Positions 44,956-56,300 of a DNA stretch of 64,000 bases are shown piece by piece. Each line of letters begins with the position of its first letter. Positions within the stretch are counted from its first letter, which is position 1. The notes beneath the pieces are model-generated. The model was given only the letters and a program-made list of their open reading frames with translations. It was not told the DNA's origin and searched no databases. A program made the position numbers and the translations under genes. Origin of the DNA: Astropecten irregularis (lineage: Eukaryota; Echinodermata; Asteroidea; Paxillosida; Astropectinidae); contig OZ020258.1 of assembly GCA_963971285.1 (NCBI GenBank), positions 12,916,614-12,980,613 on the forward strand, given 5' to 3'.

Positions 44956-45069
44956 TGAGGAATTCACTCCATCGATGTTACAGACCAACAAATAAGTAAA
45001 CAATTGAACAAACAAACAAAACATATTTCCATCGATTGAAATATACAACAACAAAAACACGCAGACCAA

Positions 45070-45305
45070 GAGCAGATCCAGGATTTTCCAGGGGGGGGGG
45101 GGTGGTGGAAATAAAATGCGCCAATTCAATAGCAACTGATGCATTTCGGGGCCATCAAATTATTGTCTCAACCCCCTCCCCCCCCCCCTATTTTTCTTAT
45201 CTTTTTTTAGTCTTTCTCCCTCACTATATATTGTTTTATATATTGTTTTATATATTGAAAAGGGGGCGTGTGCCCGCCTACGCCCCCCCCCCGGATCCGC
45301 CCATG
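45070..45305. mobile_element. Probable MITE with GGATCC-type ends
   Basis: The left side AGCAGATCCAGGATTTTCCA plus a G-run and the right side C-run plus GGATCCGCCCATGC pair imperfectly as inverted repeats. The pattern GGCGGATCCAGGGG is common at ends of hAT-type MITEs in animals. No clear target duplication is visible. Confidence 0.5.
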
Positions 45306-46317
45306 CAGACAAATATATCCACACGATTAATAATCATAATCATGGAAACATATATAAAAGATAAATTGCGATAAATTATTCATTCATTACAATGTCCAAG
45401 AAAGGCAATTCCTTATTATTAAAAACGGCTGATTATGAAATTAGAATCATAAGCAATTCATTTTCCCCATATAATTATATTCACCTGCTTACAGAAAAAA
45501 AACCCAGAATATTCACATTTCTTGGCTAGCATCCAAATGACTTCACGCGGAAGCCTCCATGTACAAAGCAGAAAATAGAGAGAAAAAAATAATAACAATA
45601 AAAACTGAGAGAAAAAAAAATCGTAACTGAATAAAGAATAATCATAATTTGATAAAAGAACTCGGGCTTGAATTGTAAGCTGTGCCCATAGAAAGCGTAT
45701 TGTAAAACTAGAGTCTGTACACCGCCAACACGATGAATATTGAAGCATTGTACAATACAAACGTATTACAATACCCCGTGCATATAATCTTCCTTGTTGT
45801 GTTAAGGCCACGTATTAGGATTTGATGTTTTTTTTGGTCTTATTACCGGAACCATAATTCAAGGTGATATTTGGTGGCCATATTGCCCACCATCTTGCCA
45901 ATACAACAGTATAGGGCTTAGATTGCGTGACACGATGTAATAAAATTAGTGTTGCTAAAAATAATTTTAAAACAAATTATCAGTATGTTATGGCGCGCAG
46001 TTGGTTATTTTATGTCATGCGGTCACGTTTTATTTCATTTTCTTGGTATTTTATTTTTAATGGCCATTTTATTTCCATGAGGAAATATTAATTGGTTGCT
46101 GCTTTATGTCTGTGAACTGAAGCGAGTGCAATACATGGCAAATAGCTATAATTATTATTCCGCAGAAAAGAAATACGAAAACTATATAATGCTTGCAAAA
46201 GAACTTCATTGATTTAATAAATATTTTCACTTAAAATGTTAATTTCTTCTTGTTACAAAATACACGTATTTTTTAGCCACATTGATTGTTATTGTCAATA
46301 TTATTTTTCAATTGCAT
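45306..46317. other. Unassigned A+T-rich spacer
   Basis: No gene or recurring repeat is recognised. A 117-codon minus-strand frame at 45,458-45,811 has no domain features. Confidence 0.5.
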
Positions 46318-46545
46318 AATAGAGAGACAGGTTAGCATCTAAAAGTGAACATTTGGGAGACACATCTGCAAATAGGAAGACTTTTCGGTGTCTCTCTATT
46401 AATAATCTTTTAATAGAAGACAGAGAATGCGCTCAATATGAATAATTATGAACATATTTATGTCAATTTCAAGTTCATTGGTTTGGAGGATGTTTAGAAA
46501 TATGTAAGTAAAGTTTGTGCACGACCCAATGAGAAAGTCTTCCTA
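46318..46545 (+). mobile_element. F repeat, copy 3
   Basis: The GTTAGCATCTAAAAGTGAAC head, AGACAGAGAATGCGCTCAAT and GGTTTGGAGGATGTTTAGAA match copies 1 and 2. It is closer to copy 2 in the head region. Confidence 0.75.
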
Positions 46546-46728
46546 ATAACCCATTCCCGGTAATGAGAATCATTATTATTATGATACTGTTATTGGTTTC
46601 AGTCCATCTGAAACTTCACAAATCACAAATTCACAAAATGGGCGTGGTTTTATCACTTTATTGAATTTTATAAAATGTTAATAATCAAATATTCAGTTCT
46701 AAGTAGTCACATGACCATTTTTGTCATT

Positions 46729-46854
46729 ACGGTAAAGTGGTATTAAATACCAGTAAGATCCAGGAACAGTCATCTGTGAAATTCCCAGTCCAATACGGTG
46801 CCAACGTTTTGACAAAACAGTGAAAAACGCCCACGGTATTTCCAAATCCGTTCT
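46729..46854 (-). mobile_element. B1 MITE fragment left of D
   Basis: It contains AACAGTCATCTGTGAAATTC, ATACGGTGCC and CGCCCACGGTATTTCCAAAT, then stops where the TTAA of D begins. It shares the unusual CCAAATCCGTTC variant with the B1 fragment on the other side of D. Confidence 0.75.
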
Positions 46855-47268
46855 TTAAAGGTTTACTGTAATCCAAATAAGTATAGAGGTAAAAGAGCTT
46901 TAAAATGATTGCTGAATGTATAATAAATAACCATATAAATTTATATTTTTATGTAAGTGCTTAATTTTGACTAAAAAGTTACAAAATCAGTACATGTATG
47001 TCCCGTCCCCTAAAAAAGCCCTCCTGGGAACCGATCCACACAACAATTGAGTGTGACGTCACATACAGAACTAGTATAGGCTCGCACCACAGTATACTGC
47101 GTGGCATTCTGCGTGTGACGTAAGCAAGGTTTTTCGTCGCGAAAAGTGGGGTGCTAAATTTTTCTATCAACAATGTATTTTAGCACAAACAATGATAGCC
47201 AGGTTGAGTTTTATAACAATACAGTTGTATATAACTGAATATGTGTTTTGATTACAGTAAACCTTTAA
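46855..47268 (+). mobile_element. D MITE, copy 2 (lacks the nested MITE)
   Basis: The ends TTAAAGGTTTACTGTAATC and GATTACAGTAAACCTTTAA are an exact inverted repeat. It retains the uninterrupted CTAGTATAGGCTCGCACCAC site that is split in copy 1. Confidence 0.9.
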
Positions 47269-47271
47269 ATT

Positions 47272-47557
47272 TTAAAGGTAGGCCTACTATCATACTTTTC
47301 GTTCTGCCTGAAATGCTGTATTTATGCAGGAAAGAGTAATCCCAATTGATCCAAAACAATGTTGACATTCGGAAGATCAAATATAATGCTGAACGGATTT
47401 GGAAATACCGTGGGCGTTTTTCAATGTTTTGTCAAAGAGTGGGCACCGTATGTGGGACTGGGAATTTCACAGATGACTGTTTCTGTATCGTTCGTGACAT
47501 TTTTGCCCATGAATCGGAATTTCTTTGACAAAAACCAAAGTATGCAATTACCTTTAA
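47272..47557 (+). mobile_element. B1 MITE right of D, internally deleted
   Basis: It begins TTAAAGGTAGGCCTACTATC, three bases after D. The GATGGTGATGG block is missing. It ends AGTATGCAATTACCTTTAA. It carries the same GAACGGATTTGG variant as the fragment at 46,729 but in opposite orientation. Confidence 0.8.
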
Positions 47558-48040
47558 CACTTAAGCATCATTGGGTCTATTGAGATGATTGTTTTAGAAT
47601 GTGTGACCTTAAATATATCCGTCGTGAACTGCTCAAATATCATTCCTTCATTATAATGACATTCTGCAGTAACCTGATGAAAAGGTCATGATTTTTAGAA
47701 ACAATCATCGTGGCCAAATATCACCAAAATATCAATTTATCTGCGAGATCTATTTCCATCCCCGACTAGGAAAGAGGATTCTATAATTAAAATATCAACG
47801 TGTACCGGATTCTTTATTATTATCCGATTTCCTCCTTGGTGTCCCTTTGTTGATTTCAATGGGCTGTTTGAATGAAGGCAAAATCTAATACCGGAGATTA
47901 TGGTAACCTGAGCCGTGCATGTATACACAGTCATGAGGCTCGGATCGGTGACAGGCTTTCATGCTATCTCCATTCGAGTACAATGGGGATTCAACAGAGG
48001 CTCATATCTCATGACATTTTCCACAGCGAATAGAGAAATT
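47558..48040. other. Unassigned spacer
   Basis: No gene or recurring repeat is recognised. Confidence 0.5.
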
Positions 48041-48137
48041 AATTAAAGGCATAATACATGATTGGTAAAAGTCAGAGAGCAGCACTCACACTTTGTCTGA
48101 TCTTACACGACATAATATACCTGTGAAAAATTTCCGT
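48041..48137 (-). mobile_element. B2 MITE, first part of a split copy
   Basis: It starts TTAAAGGCATAATACATGAT and runs to ACCTGTGAAAAATTTCC, where B2 homology stops. The matching remainder begins at about 48,884. Confidence 0.75.
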
Positions 48138-48528
48138 TGGAAATAAGTGAAGACTCACACCATCTTTGGTAGTTTTGCTGCATGCAGCAGCAACACACCT
48201 CGTCGGCATGACCAGAAAAACTGTAGTTTGGGGCCACTAATCTCGGAGTTCGTTCGCGTACCTTCCACGCAAGCGTATGCTTCTTATAAGACGCACGATG
48301 CATCAAGGCAAAGACCGTTCCTCGAAGTACGTCATACCCCTCACAAAGATTTATGCTAATTAGGGTAAAATTTCTTCGGCCGGGCGGCCTGTCACAACGG
48401 TATAAACCCGTTTTTCTTGTATTTGTCAAAGAAACCAACCACACAACACACACAATATCATTCTTTATTTAATACTTTATTGATTTATACATGATAAATG
48501 CAAAATAAATCCCTTTTCAGCCTGACTT
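48138..48528. other. ~390-bp single-copy-looking segment inside the split B2
   Basis: The sequence is less A+T-rich than its flanks and has a 116-codon open frame on the minus strand (48,103-48,453), but I recognise no domain, RNA gene or terminal repeats. With the adjacent B1 it separates the two parts of one B2 element. It may therefore have arrived by insertion or rearrangement. Confidence 0.4.
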
Positions 48529-48883
48529 TAAAGGTAGTATCATACTTTGGTTTTGATCAGAGAAATACAGATTCATGGGCAAAAATATCAAGACAGATAC
48601 AGTAATAGTCATCTGTGAAAATTTCAGTCCCATACGGTGCCCACTTTTTGAGAAAACAGTGAAAAAACGGCCACTCAAGTCTTTTCTCTTTTATTTTTGA
48701 TCTTCTAAAAGATCAAAAAGATTTTTGGTCGTTGTTTTACTTATTGCTGGATAAATACACCATTTCAGGCGGAAACATTTTAACGGTATGTTTCTACCAC
48801 CACCATCTTCATACCCGGTAAGTTATATGTAAATCTATGAACATTTATGTTTTGGTCTCTTACCAAAATATGATACTACCTTT
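48529..48883 (-). mobile_element. B1 MITE, near complete
   Basis: It starts TTTAAAGGTAGTATCATACT and ends AAATATGATACTACCTTTA. The interior order is complete apart from a small loss near 48,675. It abuts the second part of the split B2. Confidence 0.85.
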
Positions 48884-49168
48884 ACTATCAGAATGACATC
48901 TGAGTCACGAGAAAATAGAGAAAAACCGACTCAATTTCTCTTATAAAACATAAAGAATGGTTTTGATCTTACCCCGAGATCACAATTGTTTTTGGTCTTT
49001 GTTTTGCTAATTTCTGGATTTAAACACCATTTCAGGCGGAAATATTTATGTTTCTACCAGCACCATCTTCATACCCTGAAAGTTATATGGAAATACATGT
49101 ATGTGAACATTTATCTTTGGGTGTGAAACCGATCCTGTACTGTATAACAAATTCTGTACCTTTAAGCA
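48884..49168 (-). mobile_element. B2 MITE, second part of a split copy
   Basis: It resumes with TGACATCTGAGTCACGAGAA, contains CCCCGAGATCACAATTG and CCAGCACCATCTTCATACCC, and ends ACAAATTCTGTACCTTTAA. About 17 bp of the B2 consensus are missing between the two parts. Confidence 0.75.
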
Positions 49169-51823
49169 TTATAATGTCACCTTCTACAAACTAACCGGCA
49201 AGAAAAACATAATAGACTTTATAAGAAGAAGTGTTTAATGCGATGAAACTGATCTAGTTATACTTTAATTTTTATTGACAAAAGCTGTGTGCATGAAGTA
49301 GCATATCATATGTACCTTTACCTTGTACAGGAAATACCATCATTGCCGGTGATATTTTCATTTTGAAAGTTACTGACATTTGAACGATTGTCAGCGGTGC
49401 GTATGGTGGGAGCGAGCCTACGGTATTTAATCAAAGAGCCCAGGCGAGGTCTGATGTTGAAGCTTGGGTAGACAGAGGAGAAGTAGGGGGAAGGTGATGT
49501 TATATATAGATTGGCATGTGAAGGGTCTGAACGGTAGAGCGACAAAATCACCAATCAGTGGACACGTCACTCAAACCTAAGATACTAAAAGAAGACACTG
49601 CGGCAATTATCTTGTCATTTCCGCTCGTTAAGTCCCATCGGTGTAAAATTAATCCAATCGGTAATATACGGAGCTCCCAATATGCCATCACATTCATAAA
49701 GACTAACTGATTATGGGCAGAGCAACTCTTCTGACAGGTGTTCTTTCAAGTACTCCTTCTCTTTCGAACTGTATGCGTTTTACCCTCCATCGTACAATCT
49801 AGACCGCTTAAGAGGAATGTCCCAATTTTTTATGAAATAAAAAATTGTATTTTTAATAGGCTTCCACGGTAAACTTGATCGGATACAGTCAAATTCAACT
49901 ATTGTTTTTTTAAGGGGTGATTTTGTTAATATGTTTTATATTAATAATACATTTATAATAACAATAGTTTTTGTATCTAGCGGTTTACAATAAAAACTAT
50001 ACAAACTTTAAAATAAATCAAAATAATAATCAAAAGCTGAATTTAAGATGAGATTAAAAAGCTAAATAGATAAACAATTAAAACAAAAGAAACCCTATTA
50101 AAACAAAACAACGACACAAGAATTCGAACCATAACAAATTGTCAGCAAATTTTAATTCTCGTCAAATAAATTATAAATAAAAACCCTCATTATATCAAAT
50201 TGTGCCCCACGGTACTTTTATAAAAATAAAAAAAATGAGTAAAATCCCTTTATTGGGATTTTGTTGATGAAATGTCTCATTTAGAAGAAAAAACAAAAAC
50301 GAAGTATCCTCCGTTTTCTGCCTTTTCAACCCTAGATCCGTGAAGATGTCAGATCGATGCTGTTTTTCAACTGGAACACTCATACCAGCTGTTTGCACGG
50401 TGTTATTTGCATCGCAGTTCTTAAAATGAGGTAGGCCATCTAAATCATTTGACTCACGTGCACATGATTCTTGCCACGGAACCCAGTTTGTCTGCTATGC
50501 ACGCAGGTTTGATCAAATTAGTGAATCCGGTACGATTTCGCCTTGGAACCACAGCAAGCCCCCCCCCTCCCCAACCCCCATTTCCCCTCACCAACAATAA
50601 GAGAAACTGCCGCCCACCTCTTCAGTATTATTTGTCCGCCTCGTTTAATCTGGGTGCACGGCACACCGCTGCCGTTTATATCAGGGGCCTTCGTCAGAGA
50701 GAAATAAAGATGGAAGACGCTCTTATATATTTTAATGACACAAAACAATAATAGAAAGGTACGTCTTTTTCAATGAGTGCGGATTGCTTCGACTCTGGTC
50801 AATGCATTAACATCAAGGTATTATTGTGAAGGTTCGGCTTTACACCATACATCGTCAGCGTGTGAGTGGTGTCTATTTAATTTCTAAATCTGGGACTAAA
50901 GTTGCGTGCGTATCTGTCAATTAGTGAGCTGTTCCGTTTGTTTCTGTGTATATTTATTTAACTCAGGCCGGATGGCAGTGTTAAACGACTTTCTGCATTT
51001 CAGATAAGCTGCTATGCCCCAGATAGAAATACAATAGCGTTAATGAATAACGCGACTTCAGAGGTTTTTTTTTTTATTCACGGTACGGTCATGGCAGCTA
51101 TTAGAGCACCCCCATTGTAAAGATAATAGAACGTTCTTCAGTATGACGTCACCAGCTTGGGGATATTTGGAGAAGCTCAATATATCTTTCAAATGATAAA
51201 CATATCGATAACAAAATGTGAAAAAAACGTGTCCGTCAATAATAATGTGCAATATTAGCATGTATAATGTTCTGAACATTGAATAATATCGCGACTTGAG
51301 TACGGTGGCTTTGATAAGACATCGATTATAAATAATTTTATTCATCTGTATTTATGAAGAACGCATGATTGCAGAGCAAACATAATTATATAGATAATAT
51401 AATATAATATATAGATGCTAGTTTTCCTGACAAAATTCATGCCTTGTGCCCTAATGGATGAATACTACCGTCCGTCACTTCATTATACTCGGGTTAATGT
51501 TAATGAATTTTGTCGTTTGTATGTATGTTTGATGTCCATTCAGAAGCACCATAGAATGGAGTATCTCACTGGACTCACTGGAGTTTTTTTTTAACCTGGG
51601 GCATTGACACGCCTTCATAAGTTAGAGAGGCGGCACCTTTGTAAAAAATATATTATTACCTTGAGTGAGCGGGCAAATATGATCAGCTGTAGAGTCTGTG
51701 CATGATGTTCGCGATCGCCCGTGCAGTTAGTATCTCAGGCTTAGCTTTATTTTGACTTGAGGGTCCGGGGTAGGCCTACAATACACGTATTATCAATTAT
51801 TGTGACCCTTTCCTTAAAGGGAT
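49169..51823. other. Unassigned, 2.65 kb
   Basis: No copy of the window's repeat families and no supportable exon is found. A very A+T-rich stretch lies at 49,915-50,190, with CGGTTTACAATAAAAACTAT resembling the 3' tail of some LINEs or SINEs. C-rich sequence lies at 50,560-50,590. Open frames reach 100 codons at 50,449-50,751 and have no domain features. Confidence 0.45.
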
Positions 51824-52197
51824 TGCATACGTTTGGTATTTTGAGCCTAATGTTTGTTTCAAACCAATATAATTGTATATATATACCATAAAACTAACCT
51901 GTGAAAGTTTCAAATCAAAAGGTGGTAGCGTTTTTGAGATTTTGGCGACAAACTAGAGCGGTTATTTCACGCCAGAGAACAGTAAGTCAATAGCTGAGAA
52001 GCGTTACGGCCATAACGCTTCTCAGATTCATAATTTTTGGAGATAAAAAGTGACATATTTTTCCATAACCGCGGTACTTCGAATTGAACGTTTCTCAATA
52101 TGCATTATACTATCCAAAGCAGCTGTACTTCTCACCAAGTAAGTTTTTATTGCCATACATTTTCAGAGTCATTACCAAACGTATGCAATGCCTTTAA
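51824..52197. mobile_element. E MITE, TTAA-bounded, with central palindrome
   Basis: The ends TTAAAGGGATTGCATACGTT and AACGTATGCAATGCCTTTAA are inverted repeats of more than 20 bp with one or two differences. At about 51,993-52,024 a near-perfect palindrome (CTGAGAAGCGTTACGG then CCATAACGCTTCTCAG) marks the middle. It is 374 bp long and non-coding. Confidence 0.85.
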
Positions 52198-52338
52198 GAA
52201 CTAGTGAATGTTATGATCGAAAAAGGTAGGCTTAATATTTCGCAATAATTTCAGAGGCGTACCAGGGCTATACGCATTATAGGGCCCTATCATTTCTTCC
52301 AAATATAATCTTTTAGCTAAAAGCGTTGATCATTTAGC

Positions 52339-52704
52339 TTAAAGGTAATCTCATACTTTGGTTTTTGTCAAAGAAAATAATACAGATTCATGGGCAAAAA
52401 TATCAAGGAAGATACAGTAACAGTCATCTTTGAAAATTTCAGTCCCATATACGGTGCCCACTTTTTGAGGAAACAGTGATCATGAACAACAGCATTTCTT
52501 AATTTTGTTCTCTTTTTACTATTTGTTTTATCTTTAATCATTTTGGTCACTGGTTTTACTCGTTTCTGGATAAATACAGCATTTCAGGCAGAAACATATA
52601 AACCGGGCATGTTTATAAAATTGCCATCTTTATCATGTACAGTATATAGGTAAATCTGTGCAGAATTCTGTTTCGGTATCGGCCACCAAAATTAGTACCT
52701 TTAA
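52339..52704 (-). mobile_element. B1 MITE upstream of CHD1L
   Basis: It starts TTAAAGGTAATCTCATACTT and ends CAAAATTAGTACCTTTAA. It lies about 530 bp before the CHD1L start codon. Confidence 0.85.
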
Positions 52705-52894
52705 GTTATTGCACTTGATTCGGAGTATTAATGTAAACGTACTTCTAAATTTCTCAGATTTGTGTGGGCATACATGATATTTGTTGGAAATTGATGTATT
52801 ATTCTATGGATTCGTCACTTGCCGCTTTTATGTCCTGGCCACGAATTAAATTTTGACTTTTATTAGCCCATGTAATTATTGTTTTCTGAGAGTA

Positions 52895-52984
52895 ACTTTC
52901 ACAAGTTTGGGCTGGCATGCTGATTTTATTTACCAACTTGTTGGTGCTTATGCAAATTTTGGTGCTTAAGCAGCTCTATTTTGT
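52895..52984 (+). mobile_element. A MITE, type 2, right-end fragment
   Basis: It contains TTTGGGCTGGCATGCTGATT, TTATTTACCAAC and GGTGCTTAAGCAGCTCTAT. Only about the last 90 bp of the element are present. It lies about 250 bp upstream of the CHD1L start codon. Confidence 0.75.
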
Positions 52985-53233
52985 TTTTGAAGCCGCTCTT
53001 TCTTTTGACTTTGATTTCGATTCTGCGCTGTGCTTGCACGCCCCCCCCCCCCCCTCCCGTGTTTATAAAATAGCGCCCTCAATAGTTGTTGATATTTGCA
53101 GGCGGGCTTGTCTGAACAAGAATGGTGACTCACGTACACAGGTAAATAGCTGAGCCAACTACAAAAATAAAATCACTGTGCATTTTGACTGTTATTTAGC
53201 TGCAACTTACAAGTTGACAGCTGTGTTTTAGAC
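52985..53233 (+). promoter_or_regulatory. Likely CHD1L promoter and 5' untranslated region
   Basis: It includes a C-run (53,040-53,054) and a TATAAAAT word at 53,064-53,071. ACACAG followed by GTAAAT near 53,136-53,147 fits a splice donor. TGTGTTTTAG at 53,222-53,231 fits an acceptor right before the start codon context ACATGG. A small intron in the 5' untranslated region is therefore possible. The transcription start is not determinable from sequence alone. Confidence 0.4.
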
Positions 53234-53333
53234 ATGGAGAGAATTCGTCGAAAGATTACGGAGTTGGGTGAATTGAAGAACGCTGGGCGGACGTTTGTGG
53301 ATGGAAATGCGATGACCAAGTTCGGTCTTTCCG
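53234..53333 (+). CDS. CHD1L: CHD1L exon 1 (residues 1-33 plus one base)
   Basis: It encodes the charged N-terminus [18 protein letters not shown] and ends TKFGLSG across the junction. The donor is GTTTGT. The segment before the ATPase aligns in position with the KDLRQWGLTG part of the vertebrate protein. Exon 1 is the least certain exon, because conservation is low here, but phase and the final LSG fit exon 2. Confidence 0.8.
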
Positions 53334-56300
53334 GTTTGTGTTTACGTTTGTATTTGCCTTCACTAGTCGCGGTATTTACACATTAATGGATAATTTACAA
53401 TCATTTCATGTAGGCCTAGTTCATCATGGAGTTAGGACTCTCTCCACGGTTATATGTAGGATTAAATTAAGCTACAGTACATTCATGTACCAAAGTAAGG
53501 TTTAGAAATAGAGGCATATAGTAGATCAGCGCGGACATCCAGGTAGGCCTAGGCTAGACCCAGTAACTGGGGCGCTGAACTCCCTTTTTTGACTTTTGGT
53601 AGGTACGTTACAATCCATGCACTGTGAGTAGGCCAGAAATGTCCACTGTGCTTGCGCGGGCTTGTAGCCCTACTGGGGGATTGCCCTACAAAATGTGGCA
53701 TTTTGATTGGTTGCCGGGGGGTAATTTTTTCCTACATCATCGATATCGTGTAGTTGGAGACTCATTCTTAATTCCTGTGAAAAAAAAAATGGGATCCGTA
53801 GCTCCTTGCGATCGTGCGATCAACTTGAATTATTGGGTCACATTCAACCCTCTCCTATTCATAGATCAAATGTTCCTACCATACTGATAAAGTGACATTT
53901 CAACTACCTTGTGGTGAAATTTGGGTGGAATCTGACGATCAGAAATGTGACTTTTTCGACCAGGAATGTCATGATGCTGTGCGTTGTTGTTGCATATTGG
54001 TGCCCCTGCCCATATTGAATTTATGTAATTAACCACTAGAATTATAATTTATCTGATTAATCTTGGATAATTAATATCAATTTAAATCATGTATTTGAAC
54101 CAGAATACTTCAATCTAATGTTGGAAAAGATTTCATGCATTTATTTTAATCCCAAAGATATTTATGGACATGATAATTGTACAAAATTAGCCCTCCTCCA
54201 GTCCTCGATCACATGCAAATTTTGGATCATGAAAATGGCTGTAACTTCCTTCAAACTAATGGTATGGAAGTGAGTGAGGTATCAAATGAAAGGTATTCTC
54301 ATGCTCTTTCAGATGATATACCTTGCAGGGCATATCTATGATATCTAAAAATTTTGTAACATCCCTACTTTTGGGGTTGACGGTCGGTCTATCGCCCCAG
54401 TGAATTATATTGCTCCAAATGTGTCGTACACAGGAAAAACAAAATTTCACGGCACTTTCGCGGAAAATGTCCCCAAATTACACCAAAAACATCACTAACA
54501 GAATTGAAACTCGCTCCATTGCTTCTACGAAAGTTAGAGATGAAATGCAGCATATTCATTTGTACTCACGACTATTCCTTTTGATGAAAATCTACCTTTT
54601 CTGATGAATGTCCAGACGAGAACGTCAAAAACGGAATTTAATTTGTGTGGCTCTGCTCCACACAAAATGGCGGTCCTACATCATCGCATGAATATTAATT
54701 TTGGTAATTTCCATTGTTGGGGAATGTTGAGTCATAGTTTGTCCTTGGACAATAATTATTCTTTGAAATACTGTGTACTAAAATTAAACAATGCTGGCAG
54801 CTTTTTGACTTAAAACCATACAACTTGCTGCTTTATTTTCATCGCACCAATGTCAGTGAGTTGGAATGACGTCACTCCGTGCTGAGCTAGAGTGAACATT
54901 TGGCTTAGCCTCCTTTCTCCTGGATGACTTACATGTACATTGTACAAGTTACATATGACATGTTTGTTGTCGTCGGCACTGACATTTTGCAATGCGCAAT
55001 TCTTCTCACTGGCCAATTCTCAATACCTCATGCCGGCCTTCTTTCTTTAAACATGATTTTGCCGGAGATACGTTCTAATAATGCAAATTGGCCAATCAGA
55101 GTAAGGGAACAACAAAATAGCGTTTGCACTGTGTGCACACATGTAGGCCTAAATTACCATCATTCTTGCTTCTTGCAAATTATTGATGATGCTCAGTAAA
55201 TGACTTGGTAGGCTTAAGTTGCAATGAGTGCTACATCAGCATTCAGAATTGGTTGACTAGATTAGGCCTAAATTATGTATAAAATGAAAATTTAAATATT
55301 AATGAAATGAAAATACTTTGTTGCAGGCATTACCTATCGACCCTACCAAATGGATGGTGTAAATTGGCTGATACAGCGTTACCATAGAAACCATGGATGC
55401 ATCCTTGGAGACGAGATGGGACTGGGTAAAACTTGTCAGGTGAGCGGCTTGTAGAAACTAATAGAATGGAAACCTTAATGCCATCGGTACCCTGTTAACT
55501 GGTTCCCACTTTGGGCACCCGACAAATCAACTATGGGACAACTCGAATCTGAGACAAGTCAAACGCAAAGACACTCGACTCCGAAACAGTCGACTCCATC
55601 TCTGTCAATGTTTTATATTGATATGTCCCGCACACCGTGCATTGCATCGGCAGAAATGGAGATGACTTGTCTCAGAATTGAGTTGCGGTCGAGCTGTCTT
55701 GGAGTGGAGTTGTCTTTGTAGTCGAGCTGTCTTGGAGTGGAGTTGTCTTTGCGGTTGAGCTGTCTTGGAGTGGATTTGTCTTTGTGGTCAAGCTGTCTTG
55801 GAGTGGAGTTGTCTTTGCAGTCGAGCTGTCTTGGAGTGGAGTTGTCTTTGCGGTCGAGCTGTCTTGGAGTGGAGTTGTCTTTGTGGTCAAGCTGTCTTCG
55901 AGTGGAGTTGTCTTTGCGGTCGAGCTGTCTTGGAGTCGAGTTGCCTTTCTGGTTGAGCTGTCTTGGAGTGGAGTTGTCTTTATGGTTGAGCTGTCTTGGA
56001 GTTGAGTTGTCTTTGCGGTCGAGCTGTCTTGGAGTCGAGTTGTCTTTATGGTTGAGCTGTCTTGGAGTTGAGTTGTCTTTGCGGTCGAGCTGTCTTGGAG
56101 TTGAGTTGTCTTTGCGGTCGAGCTGTCTTGGAGTCGAGTTGTCTTTATGGTTGAGCTGTCTTGGAGTTGAGTTGTCTTTGCGGTCGAGCTGTCTTGGAGT
56201 CGAGTTGTCTTTATGGTTGAGCTGTCTAGGAGTCGAGTTGTCTTTGCGGTTGAGCTGTCTTGGAGTCGAGTTGTCTTTGCGGTTGAGCTGTCTTGGAGTC

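Noticed and set aside
48103-48453. 116-codon minus-strand frame as a gene
   Set aside because: It crosses the border between a B2 fragment and the inserted segment, and no motif is recognisable.
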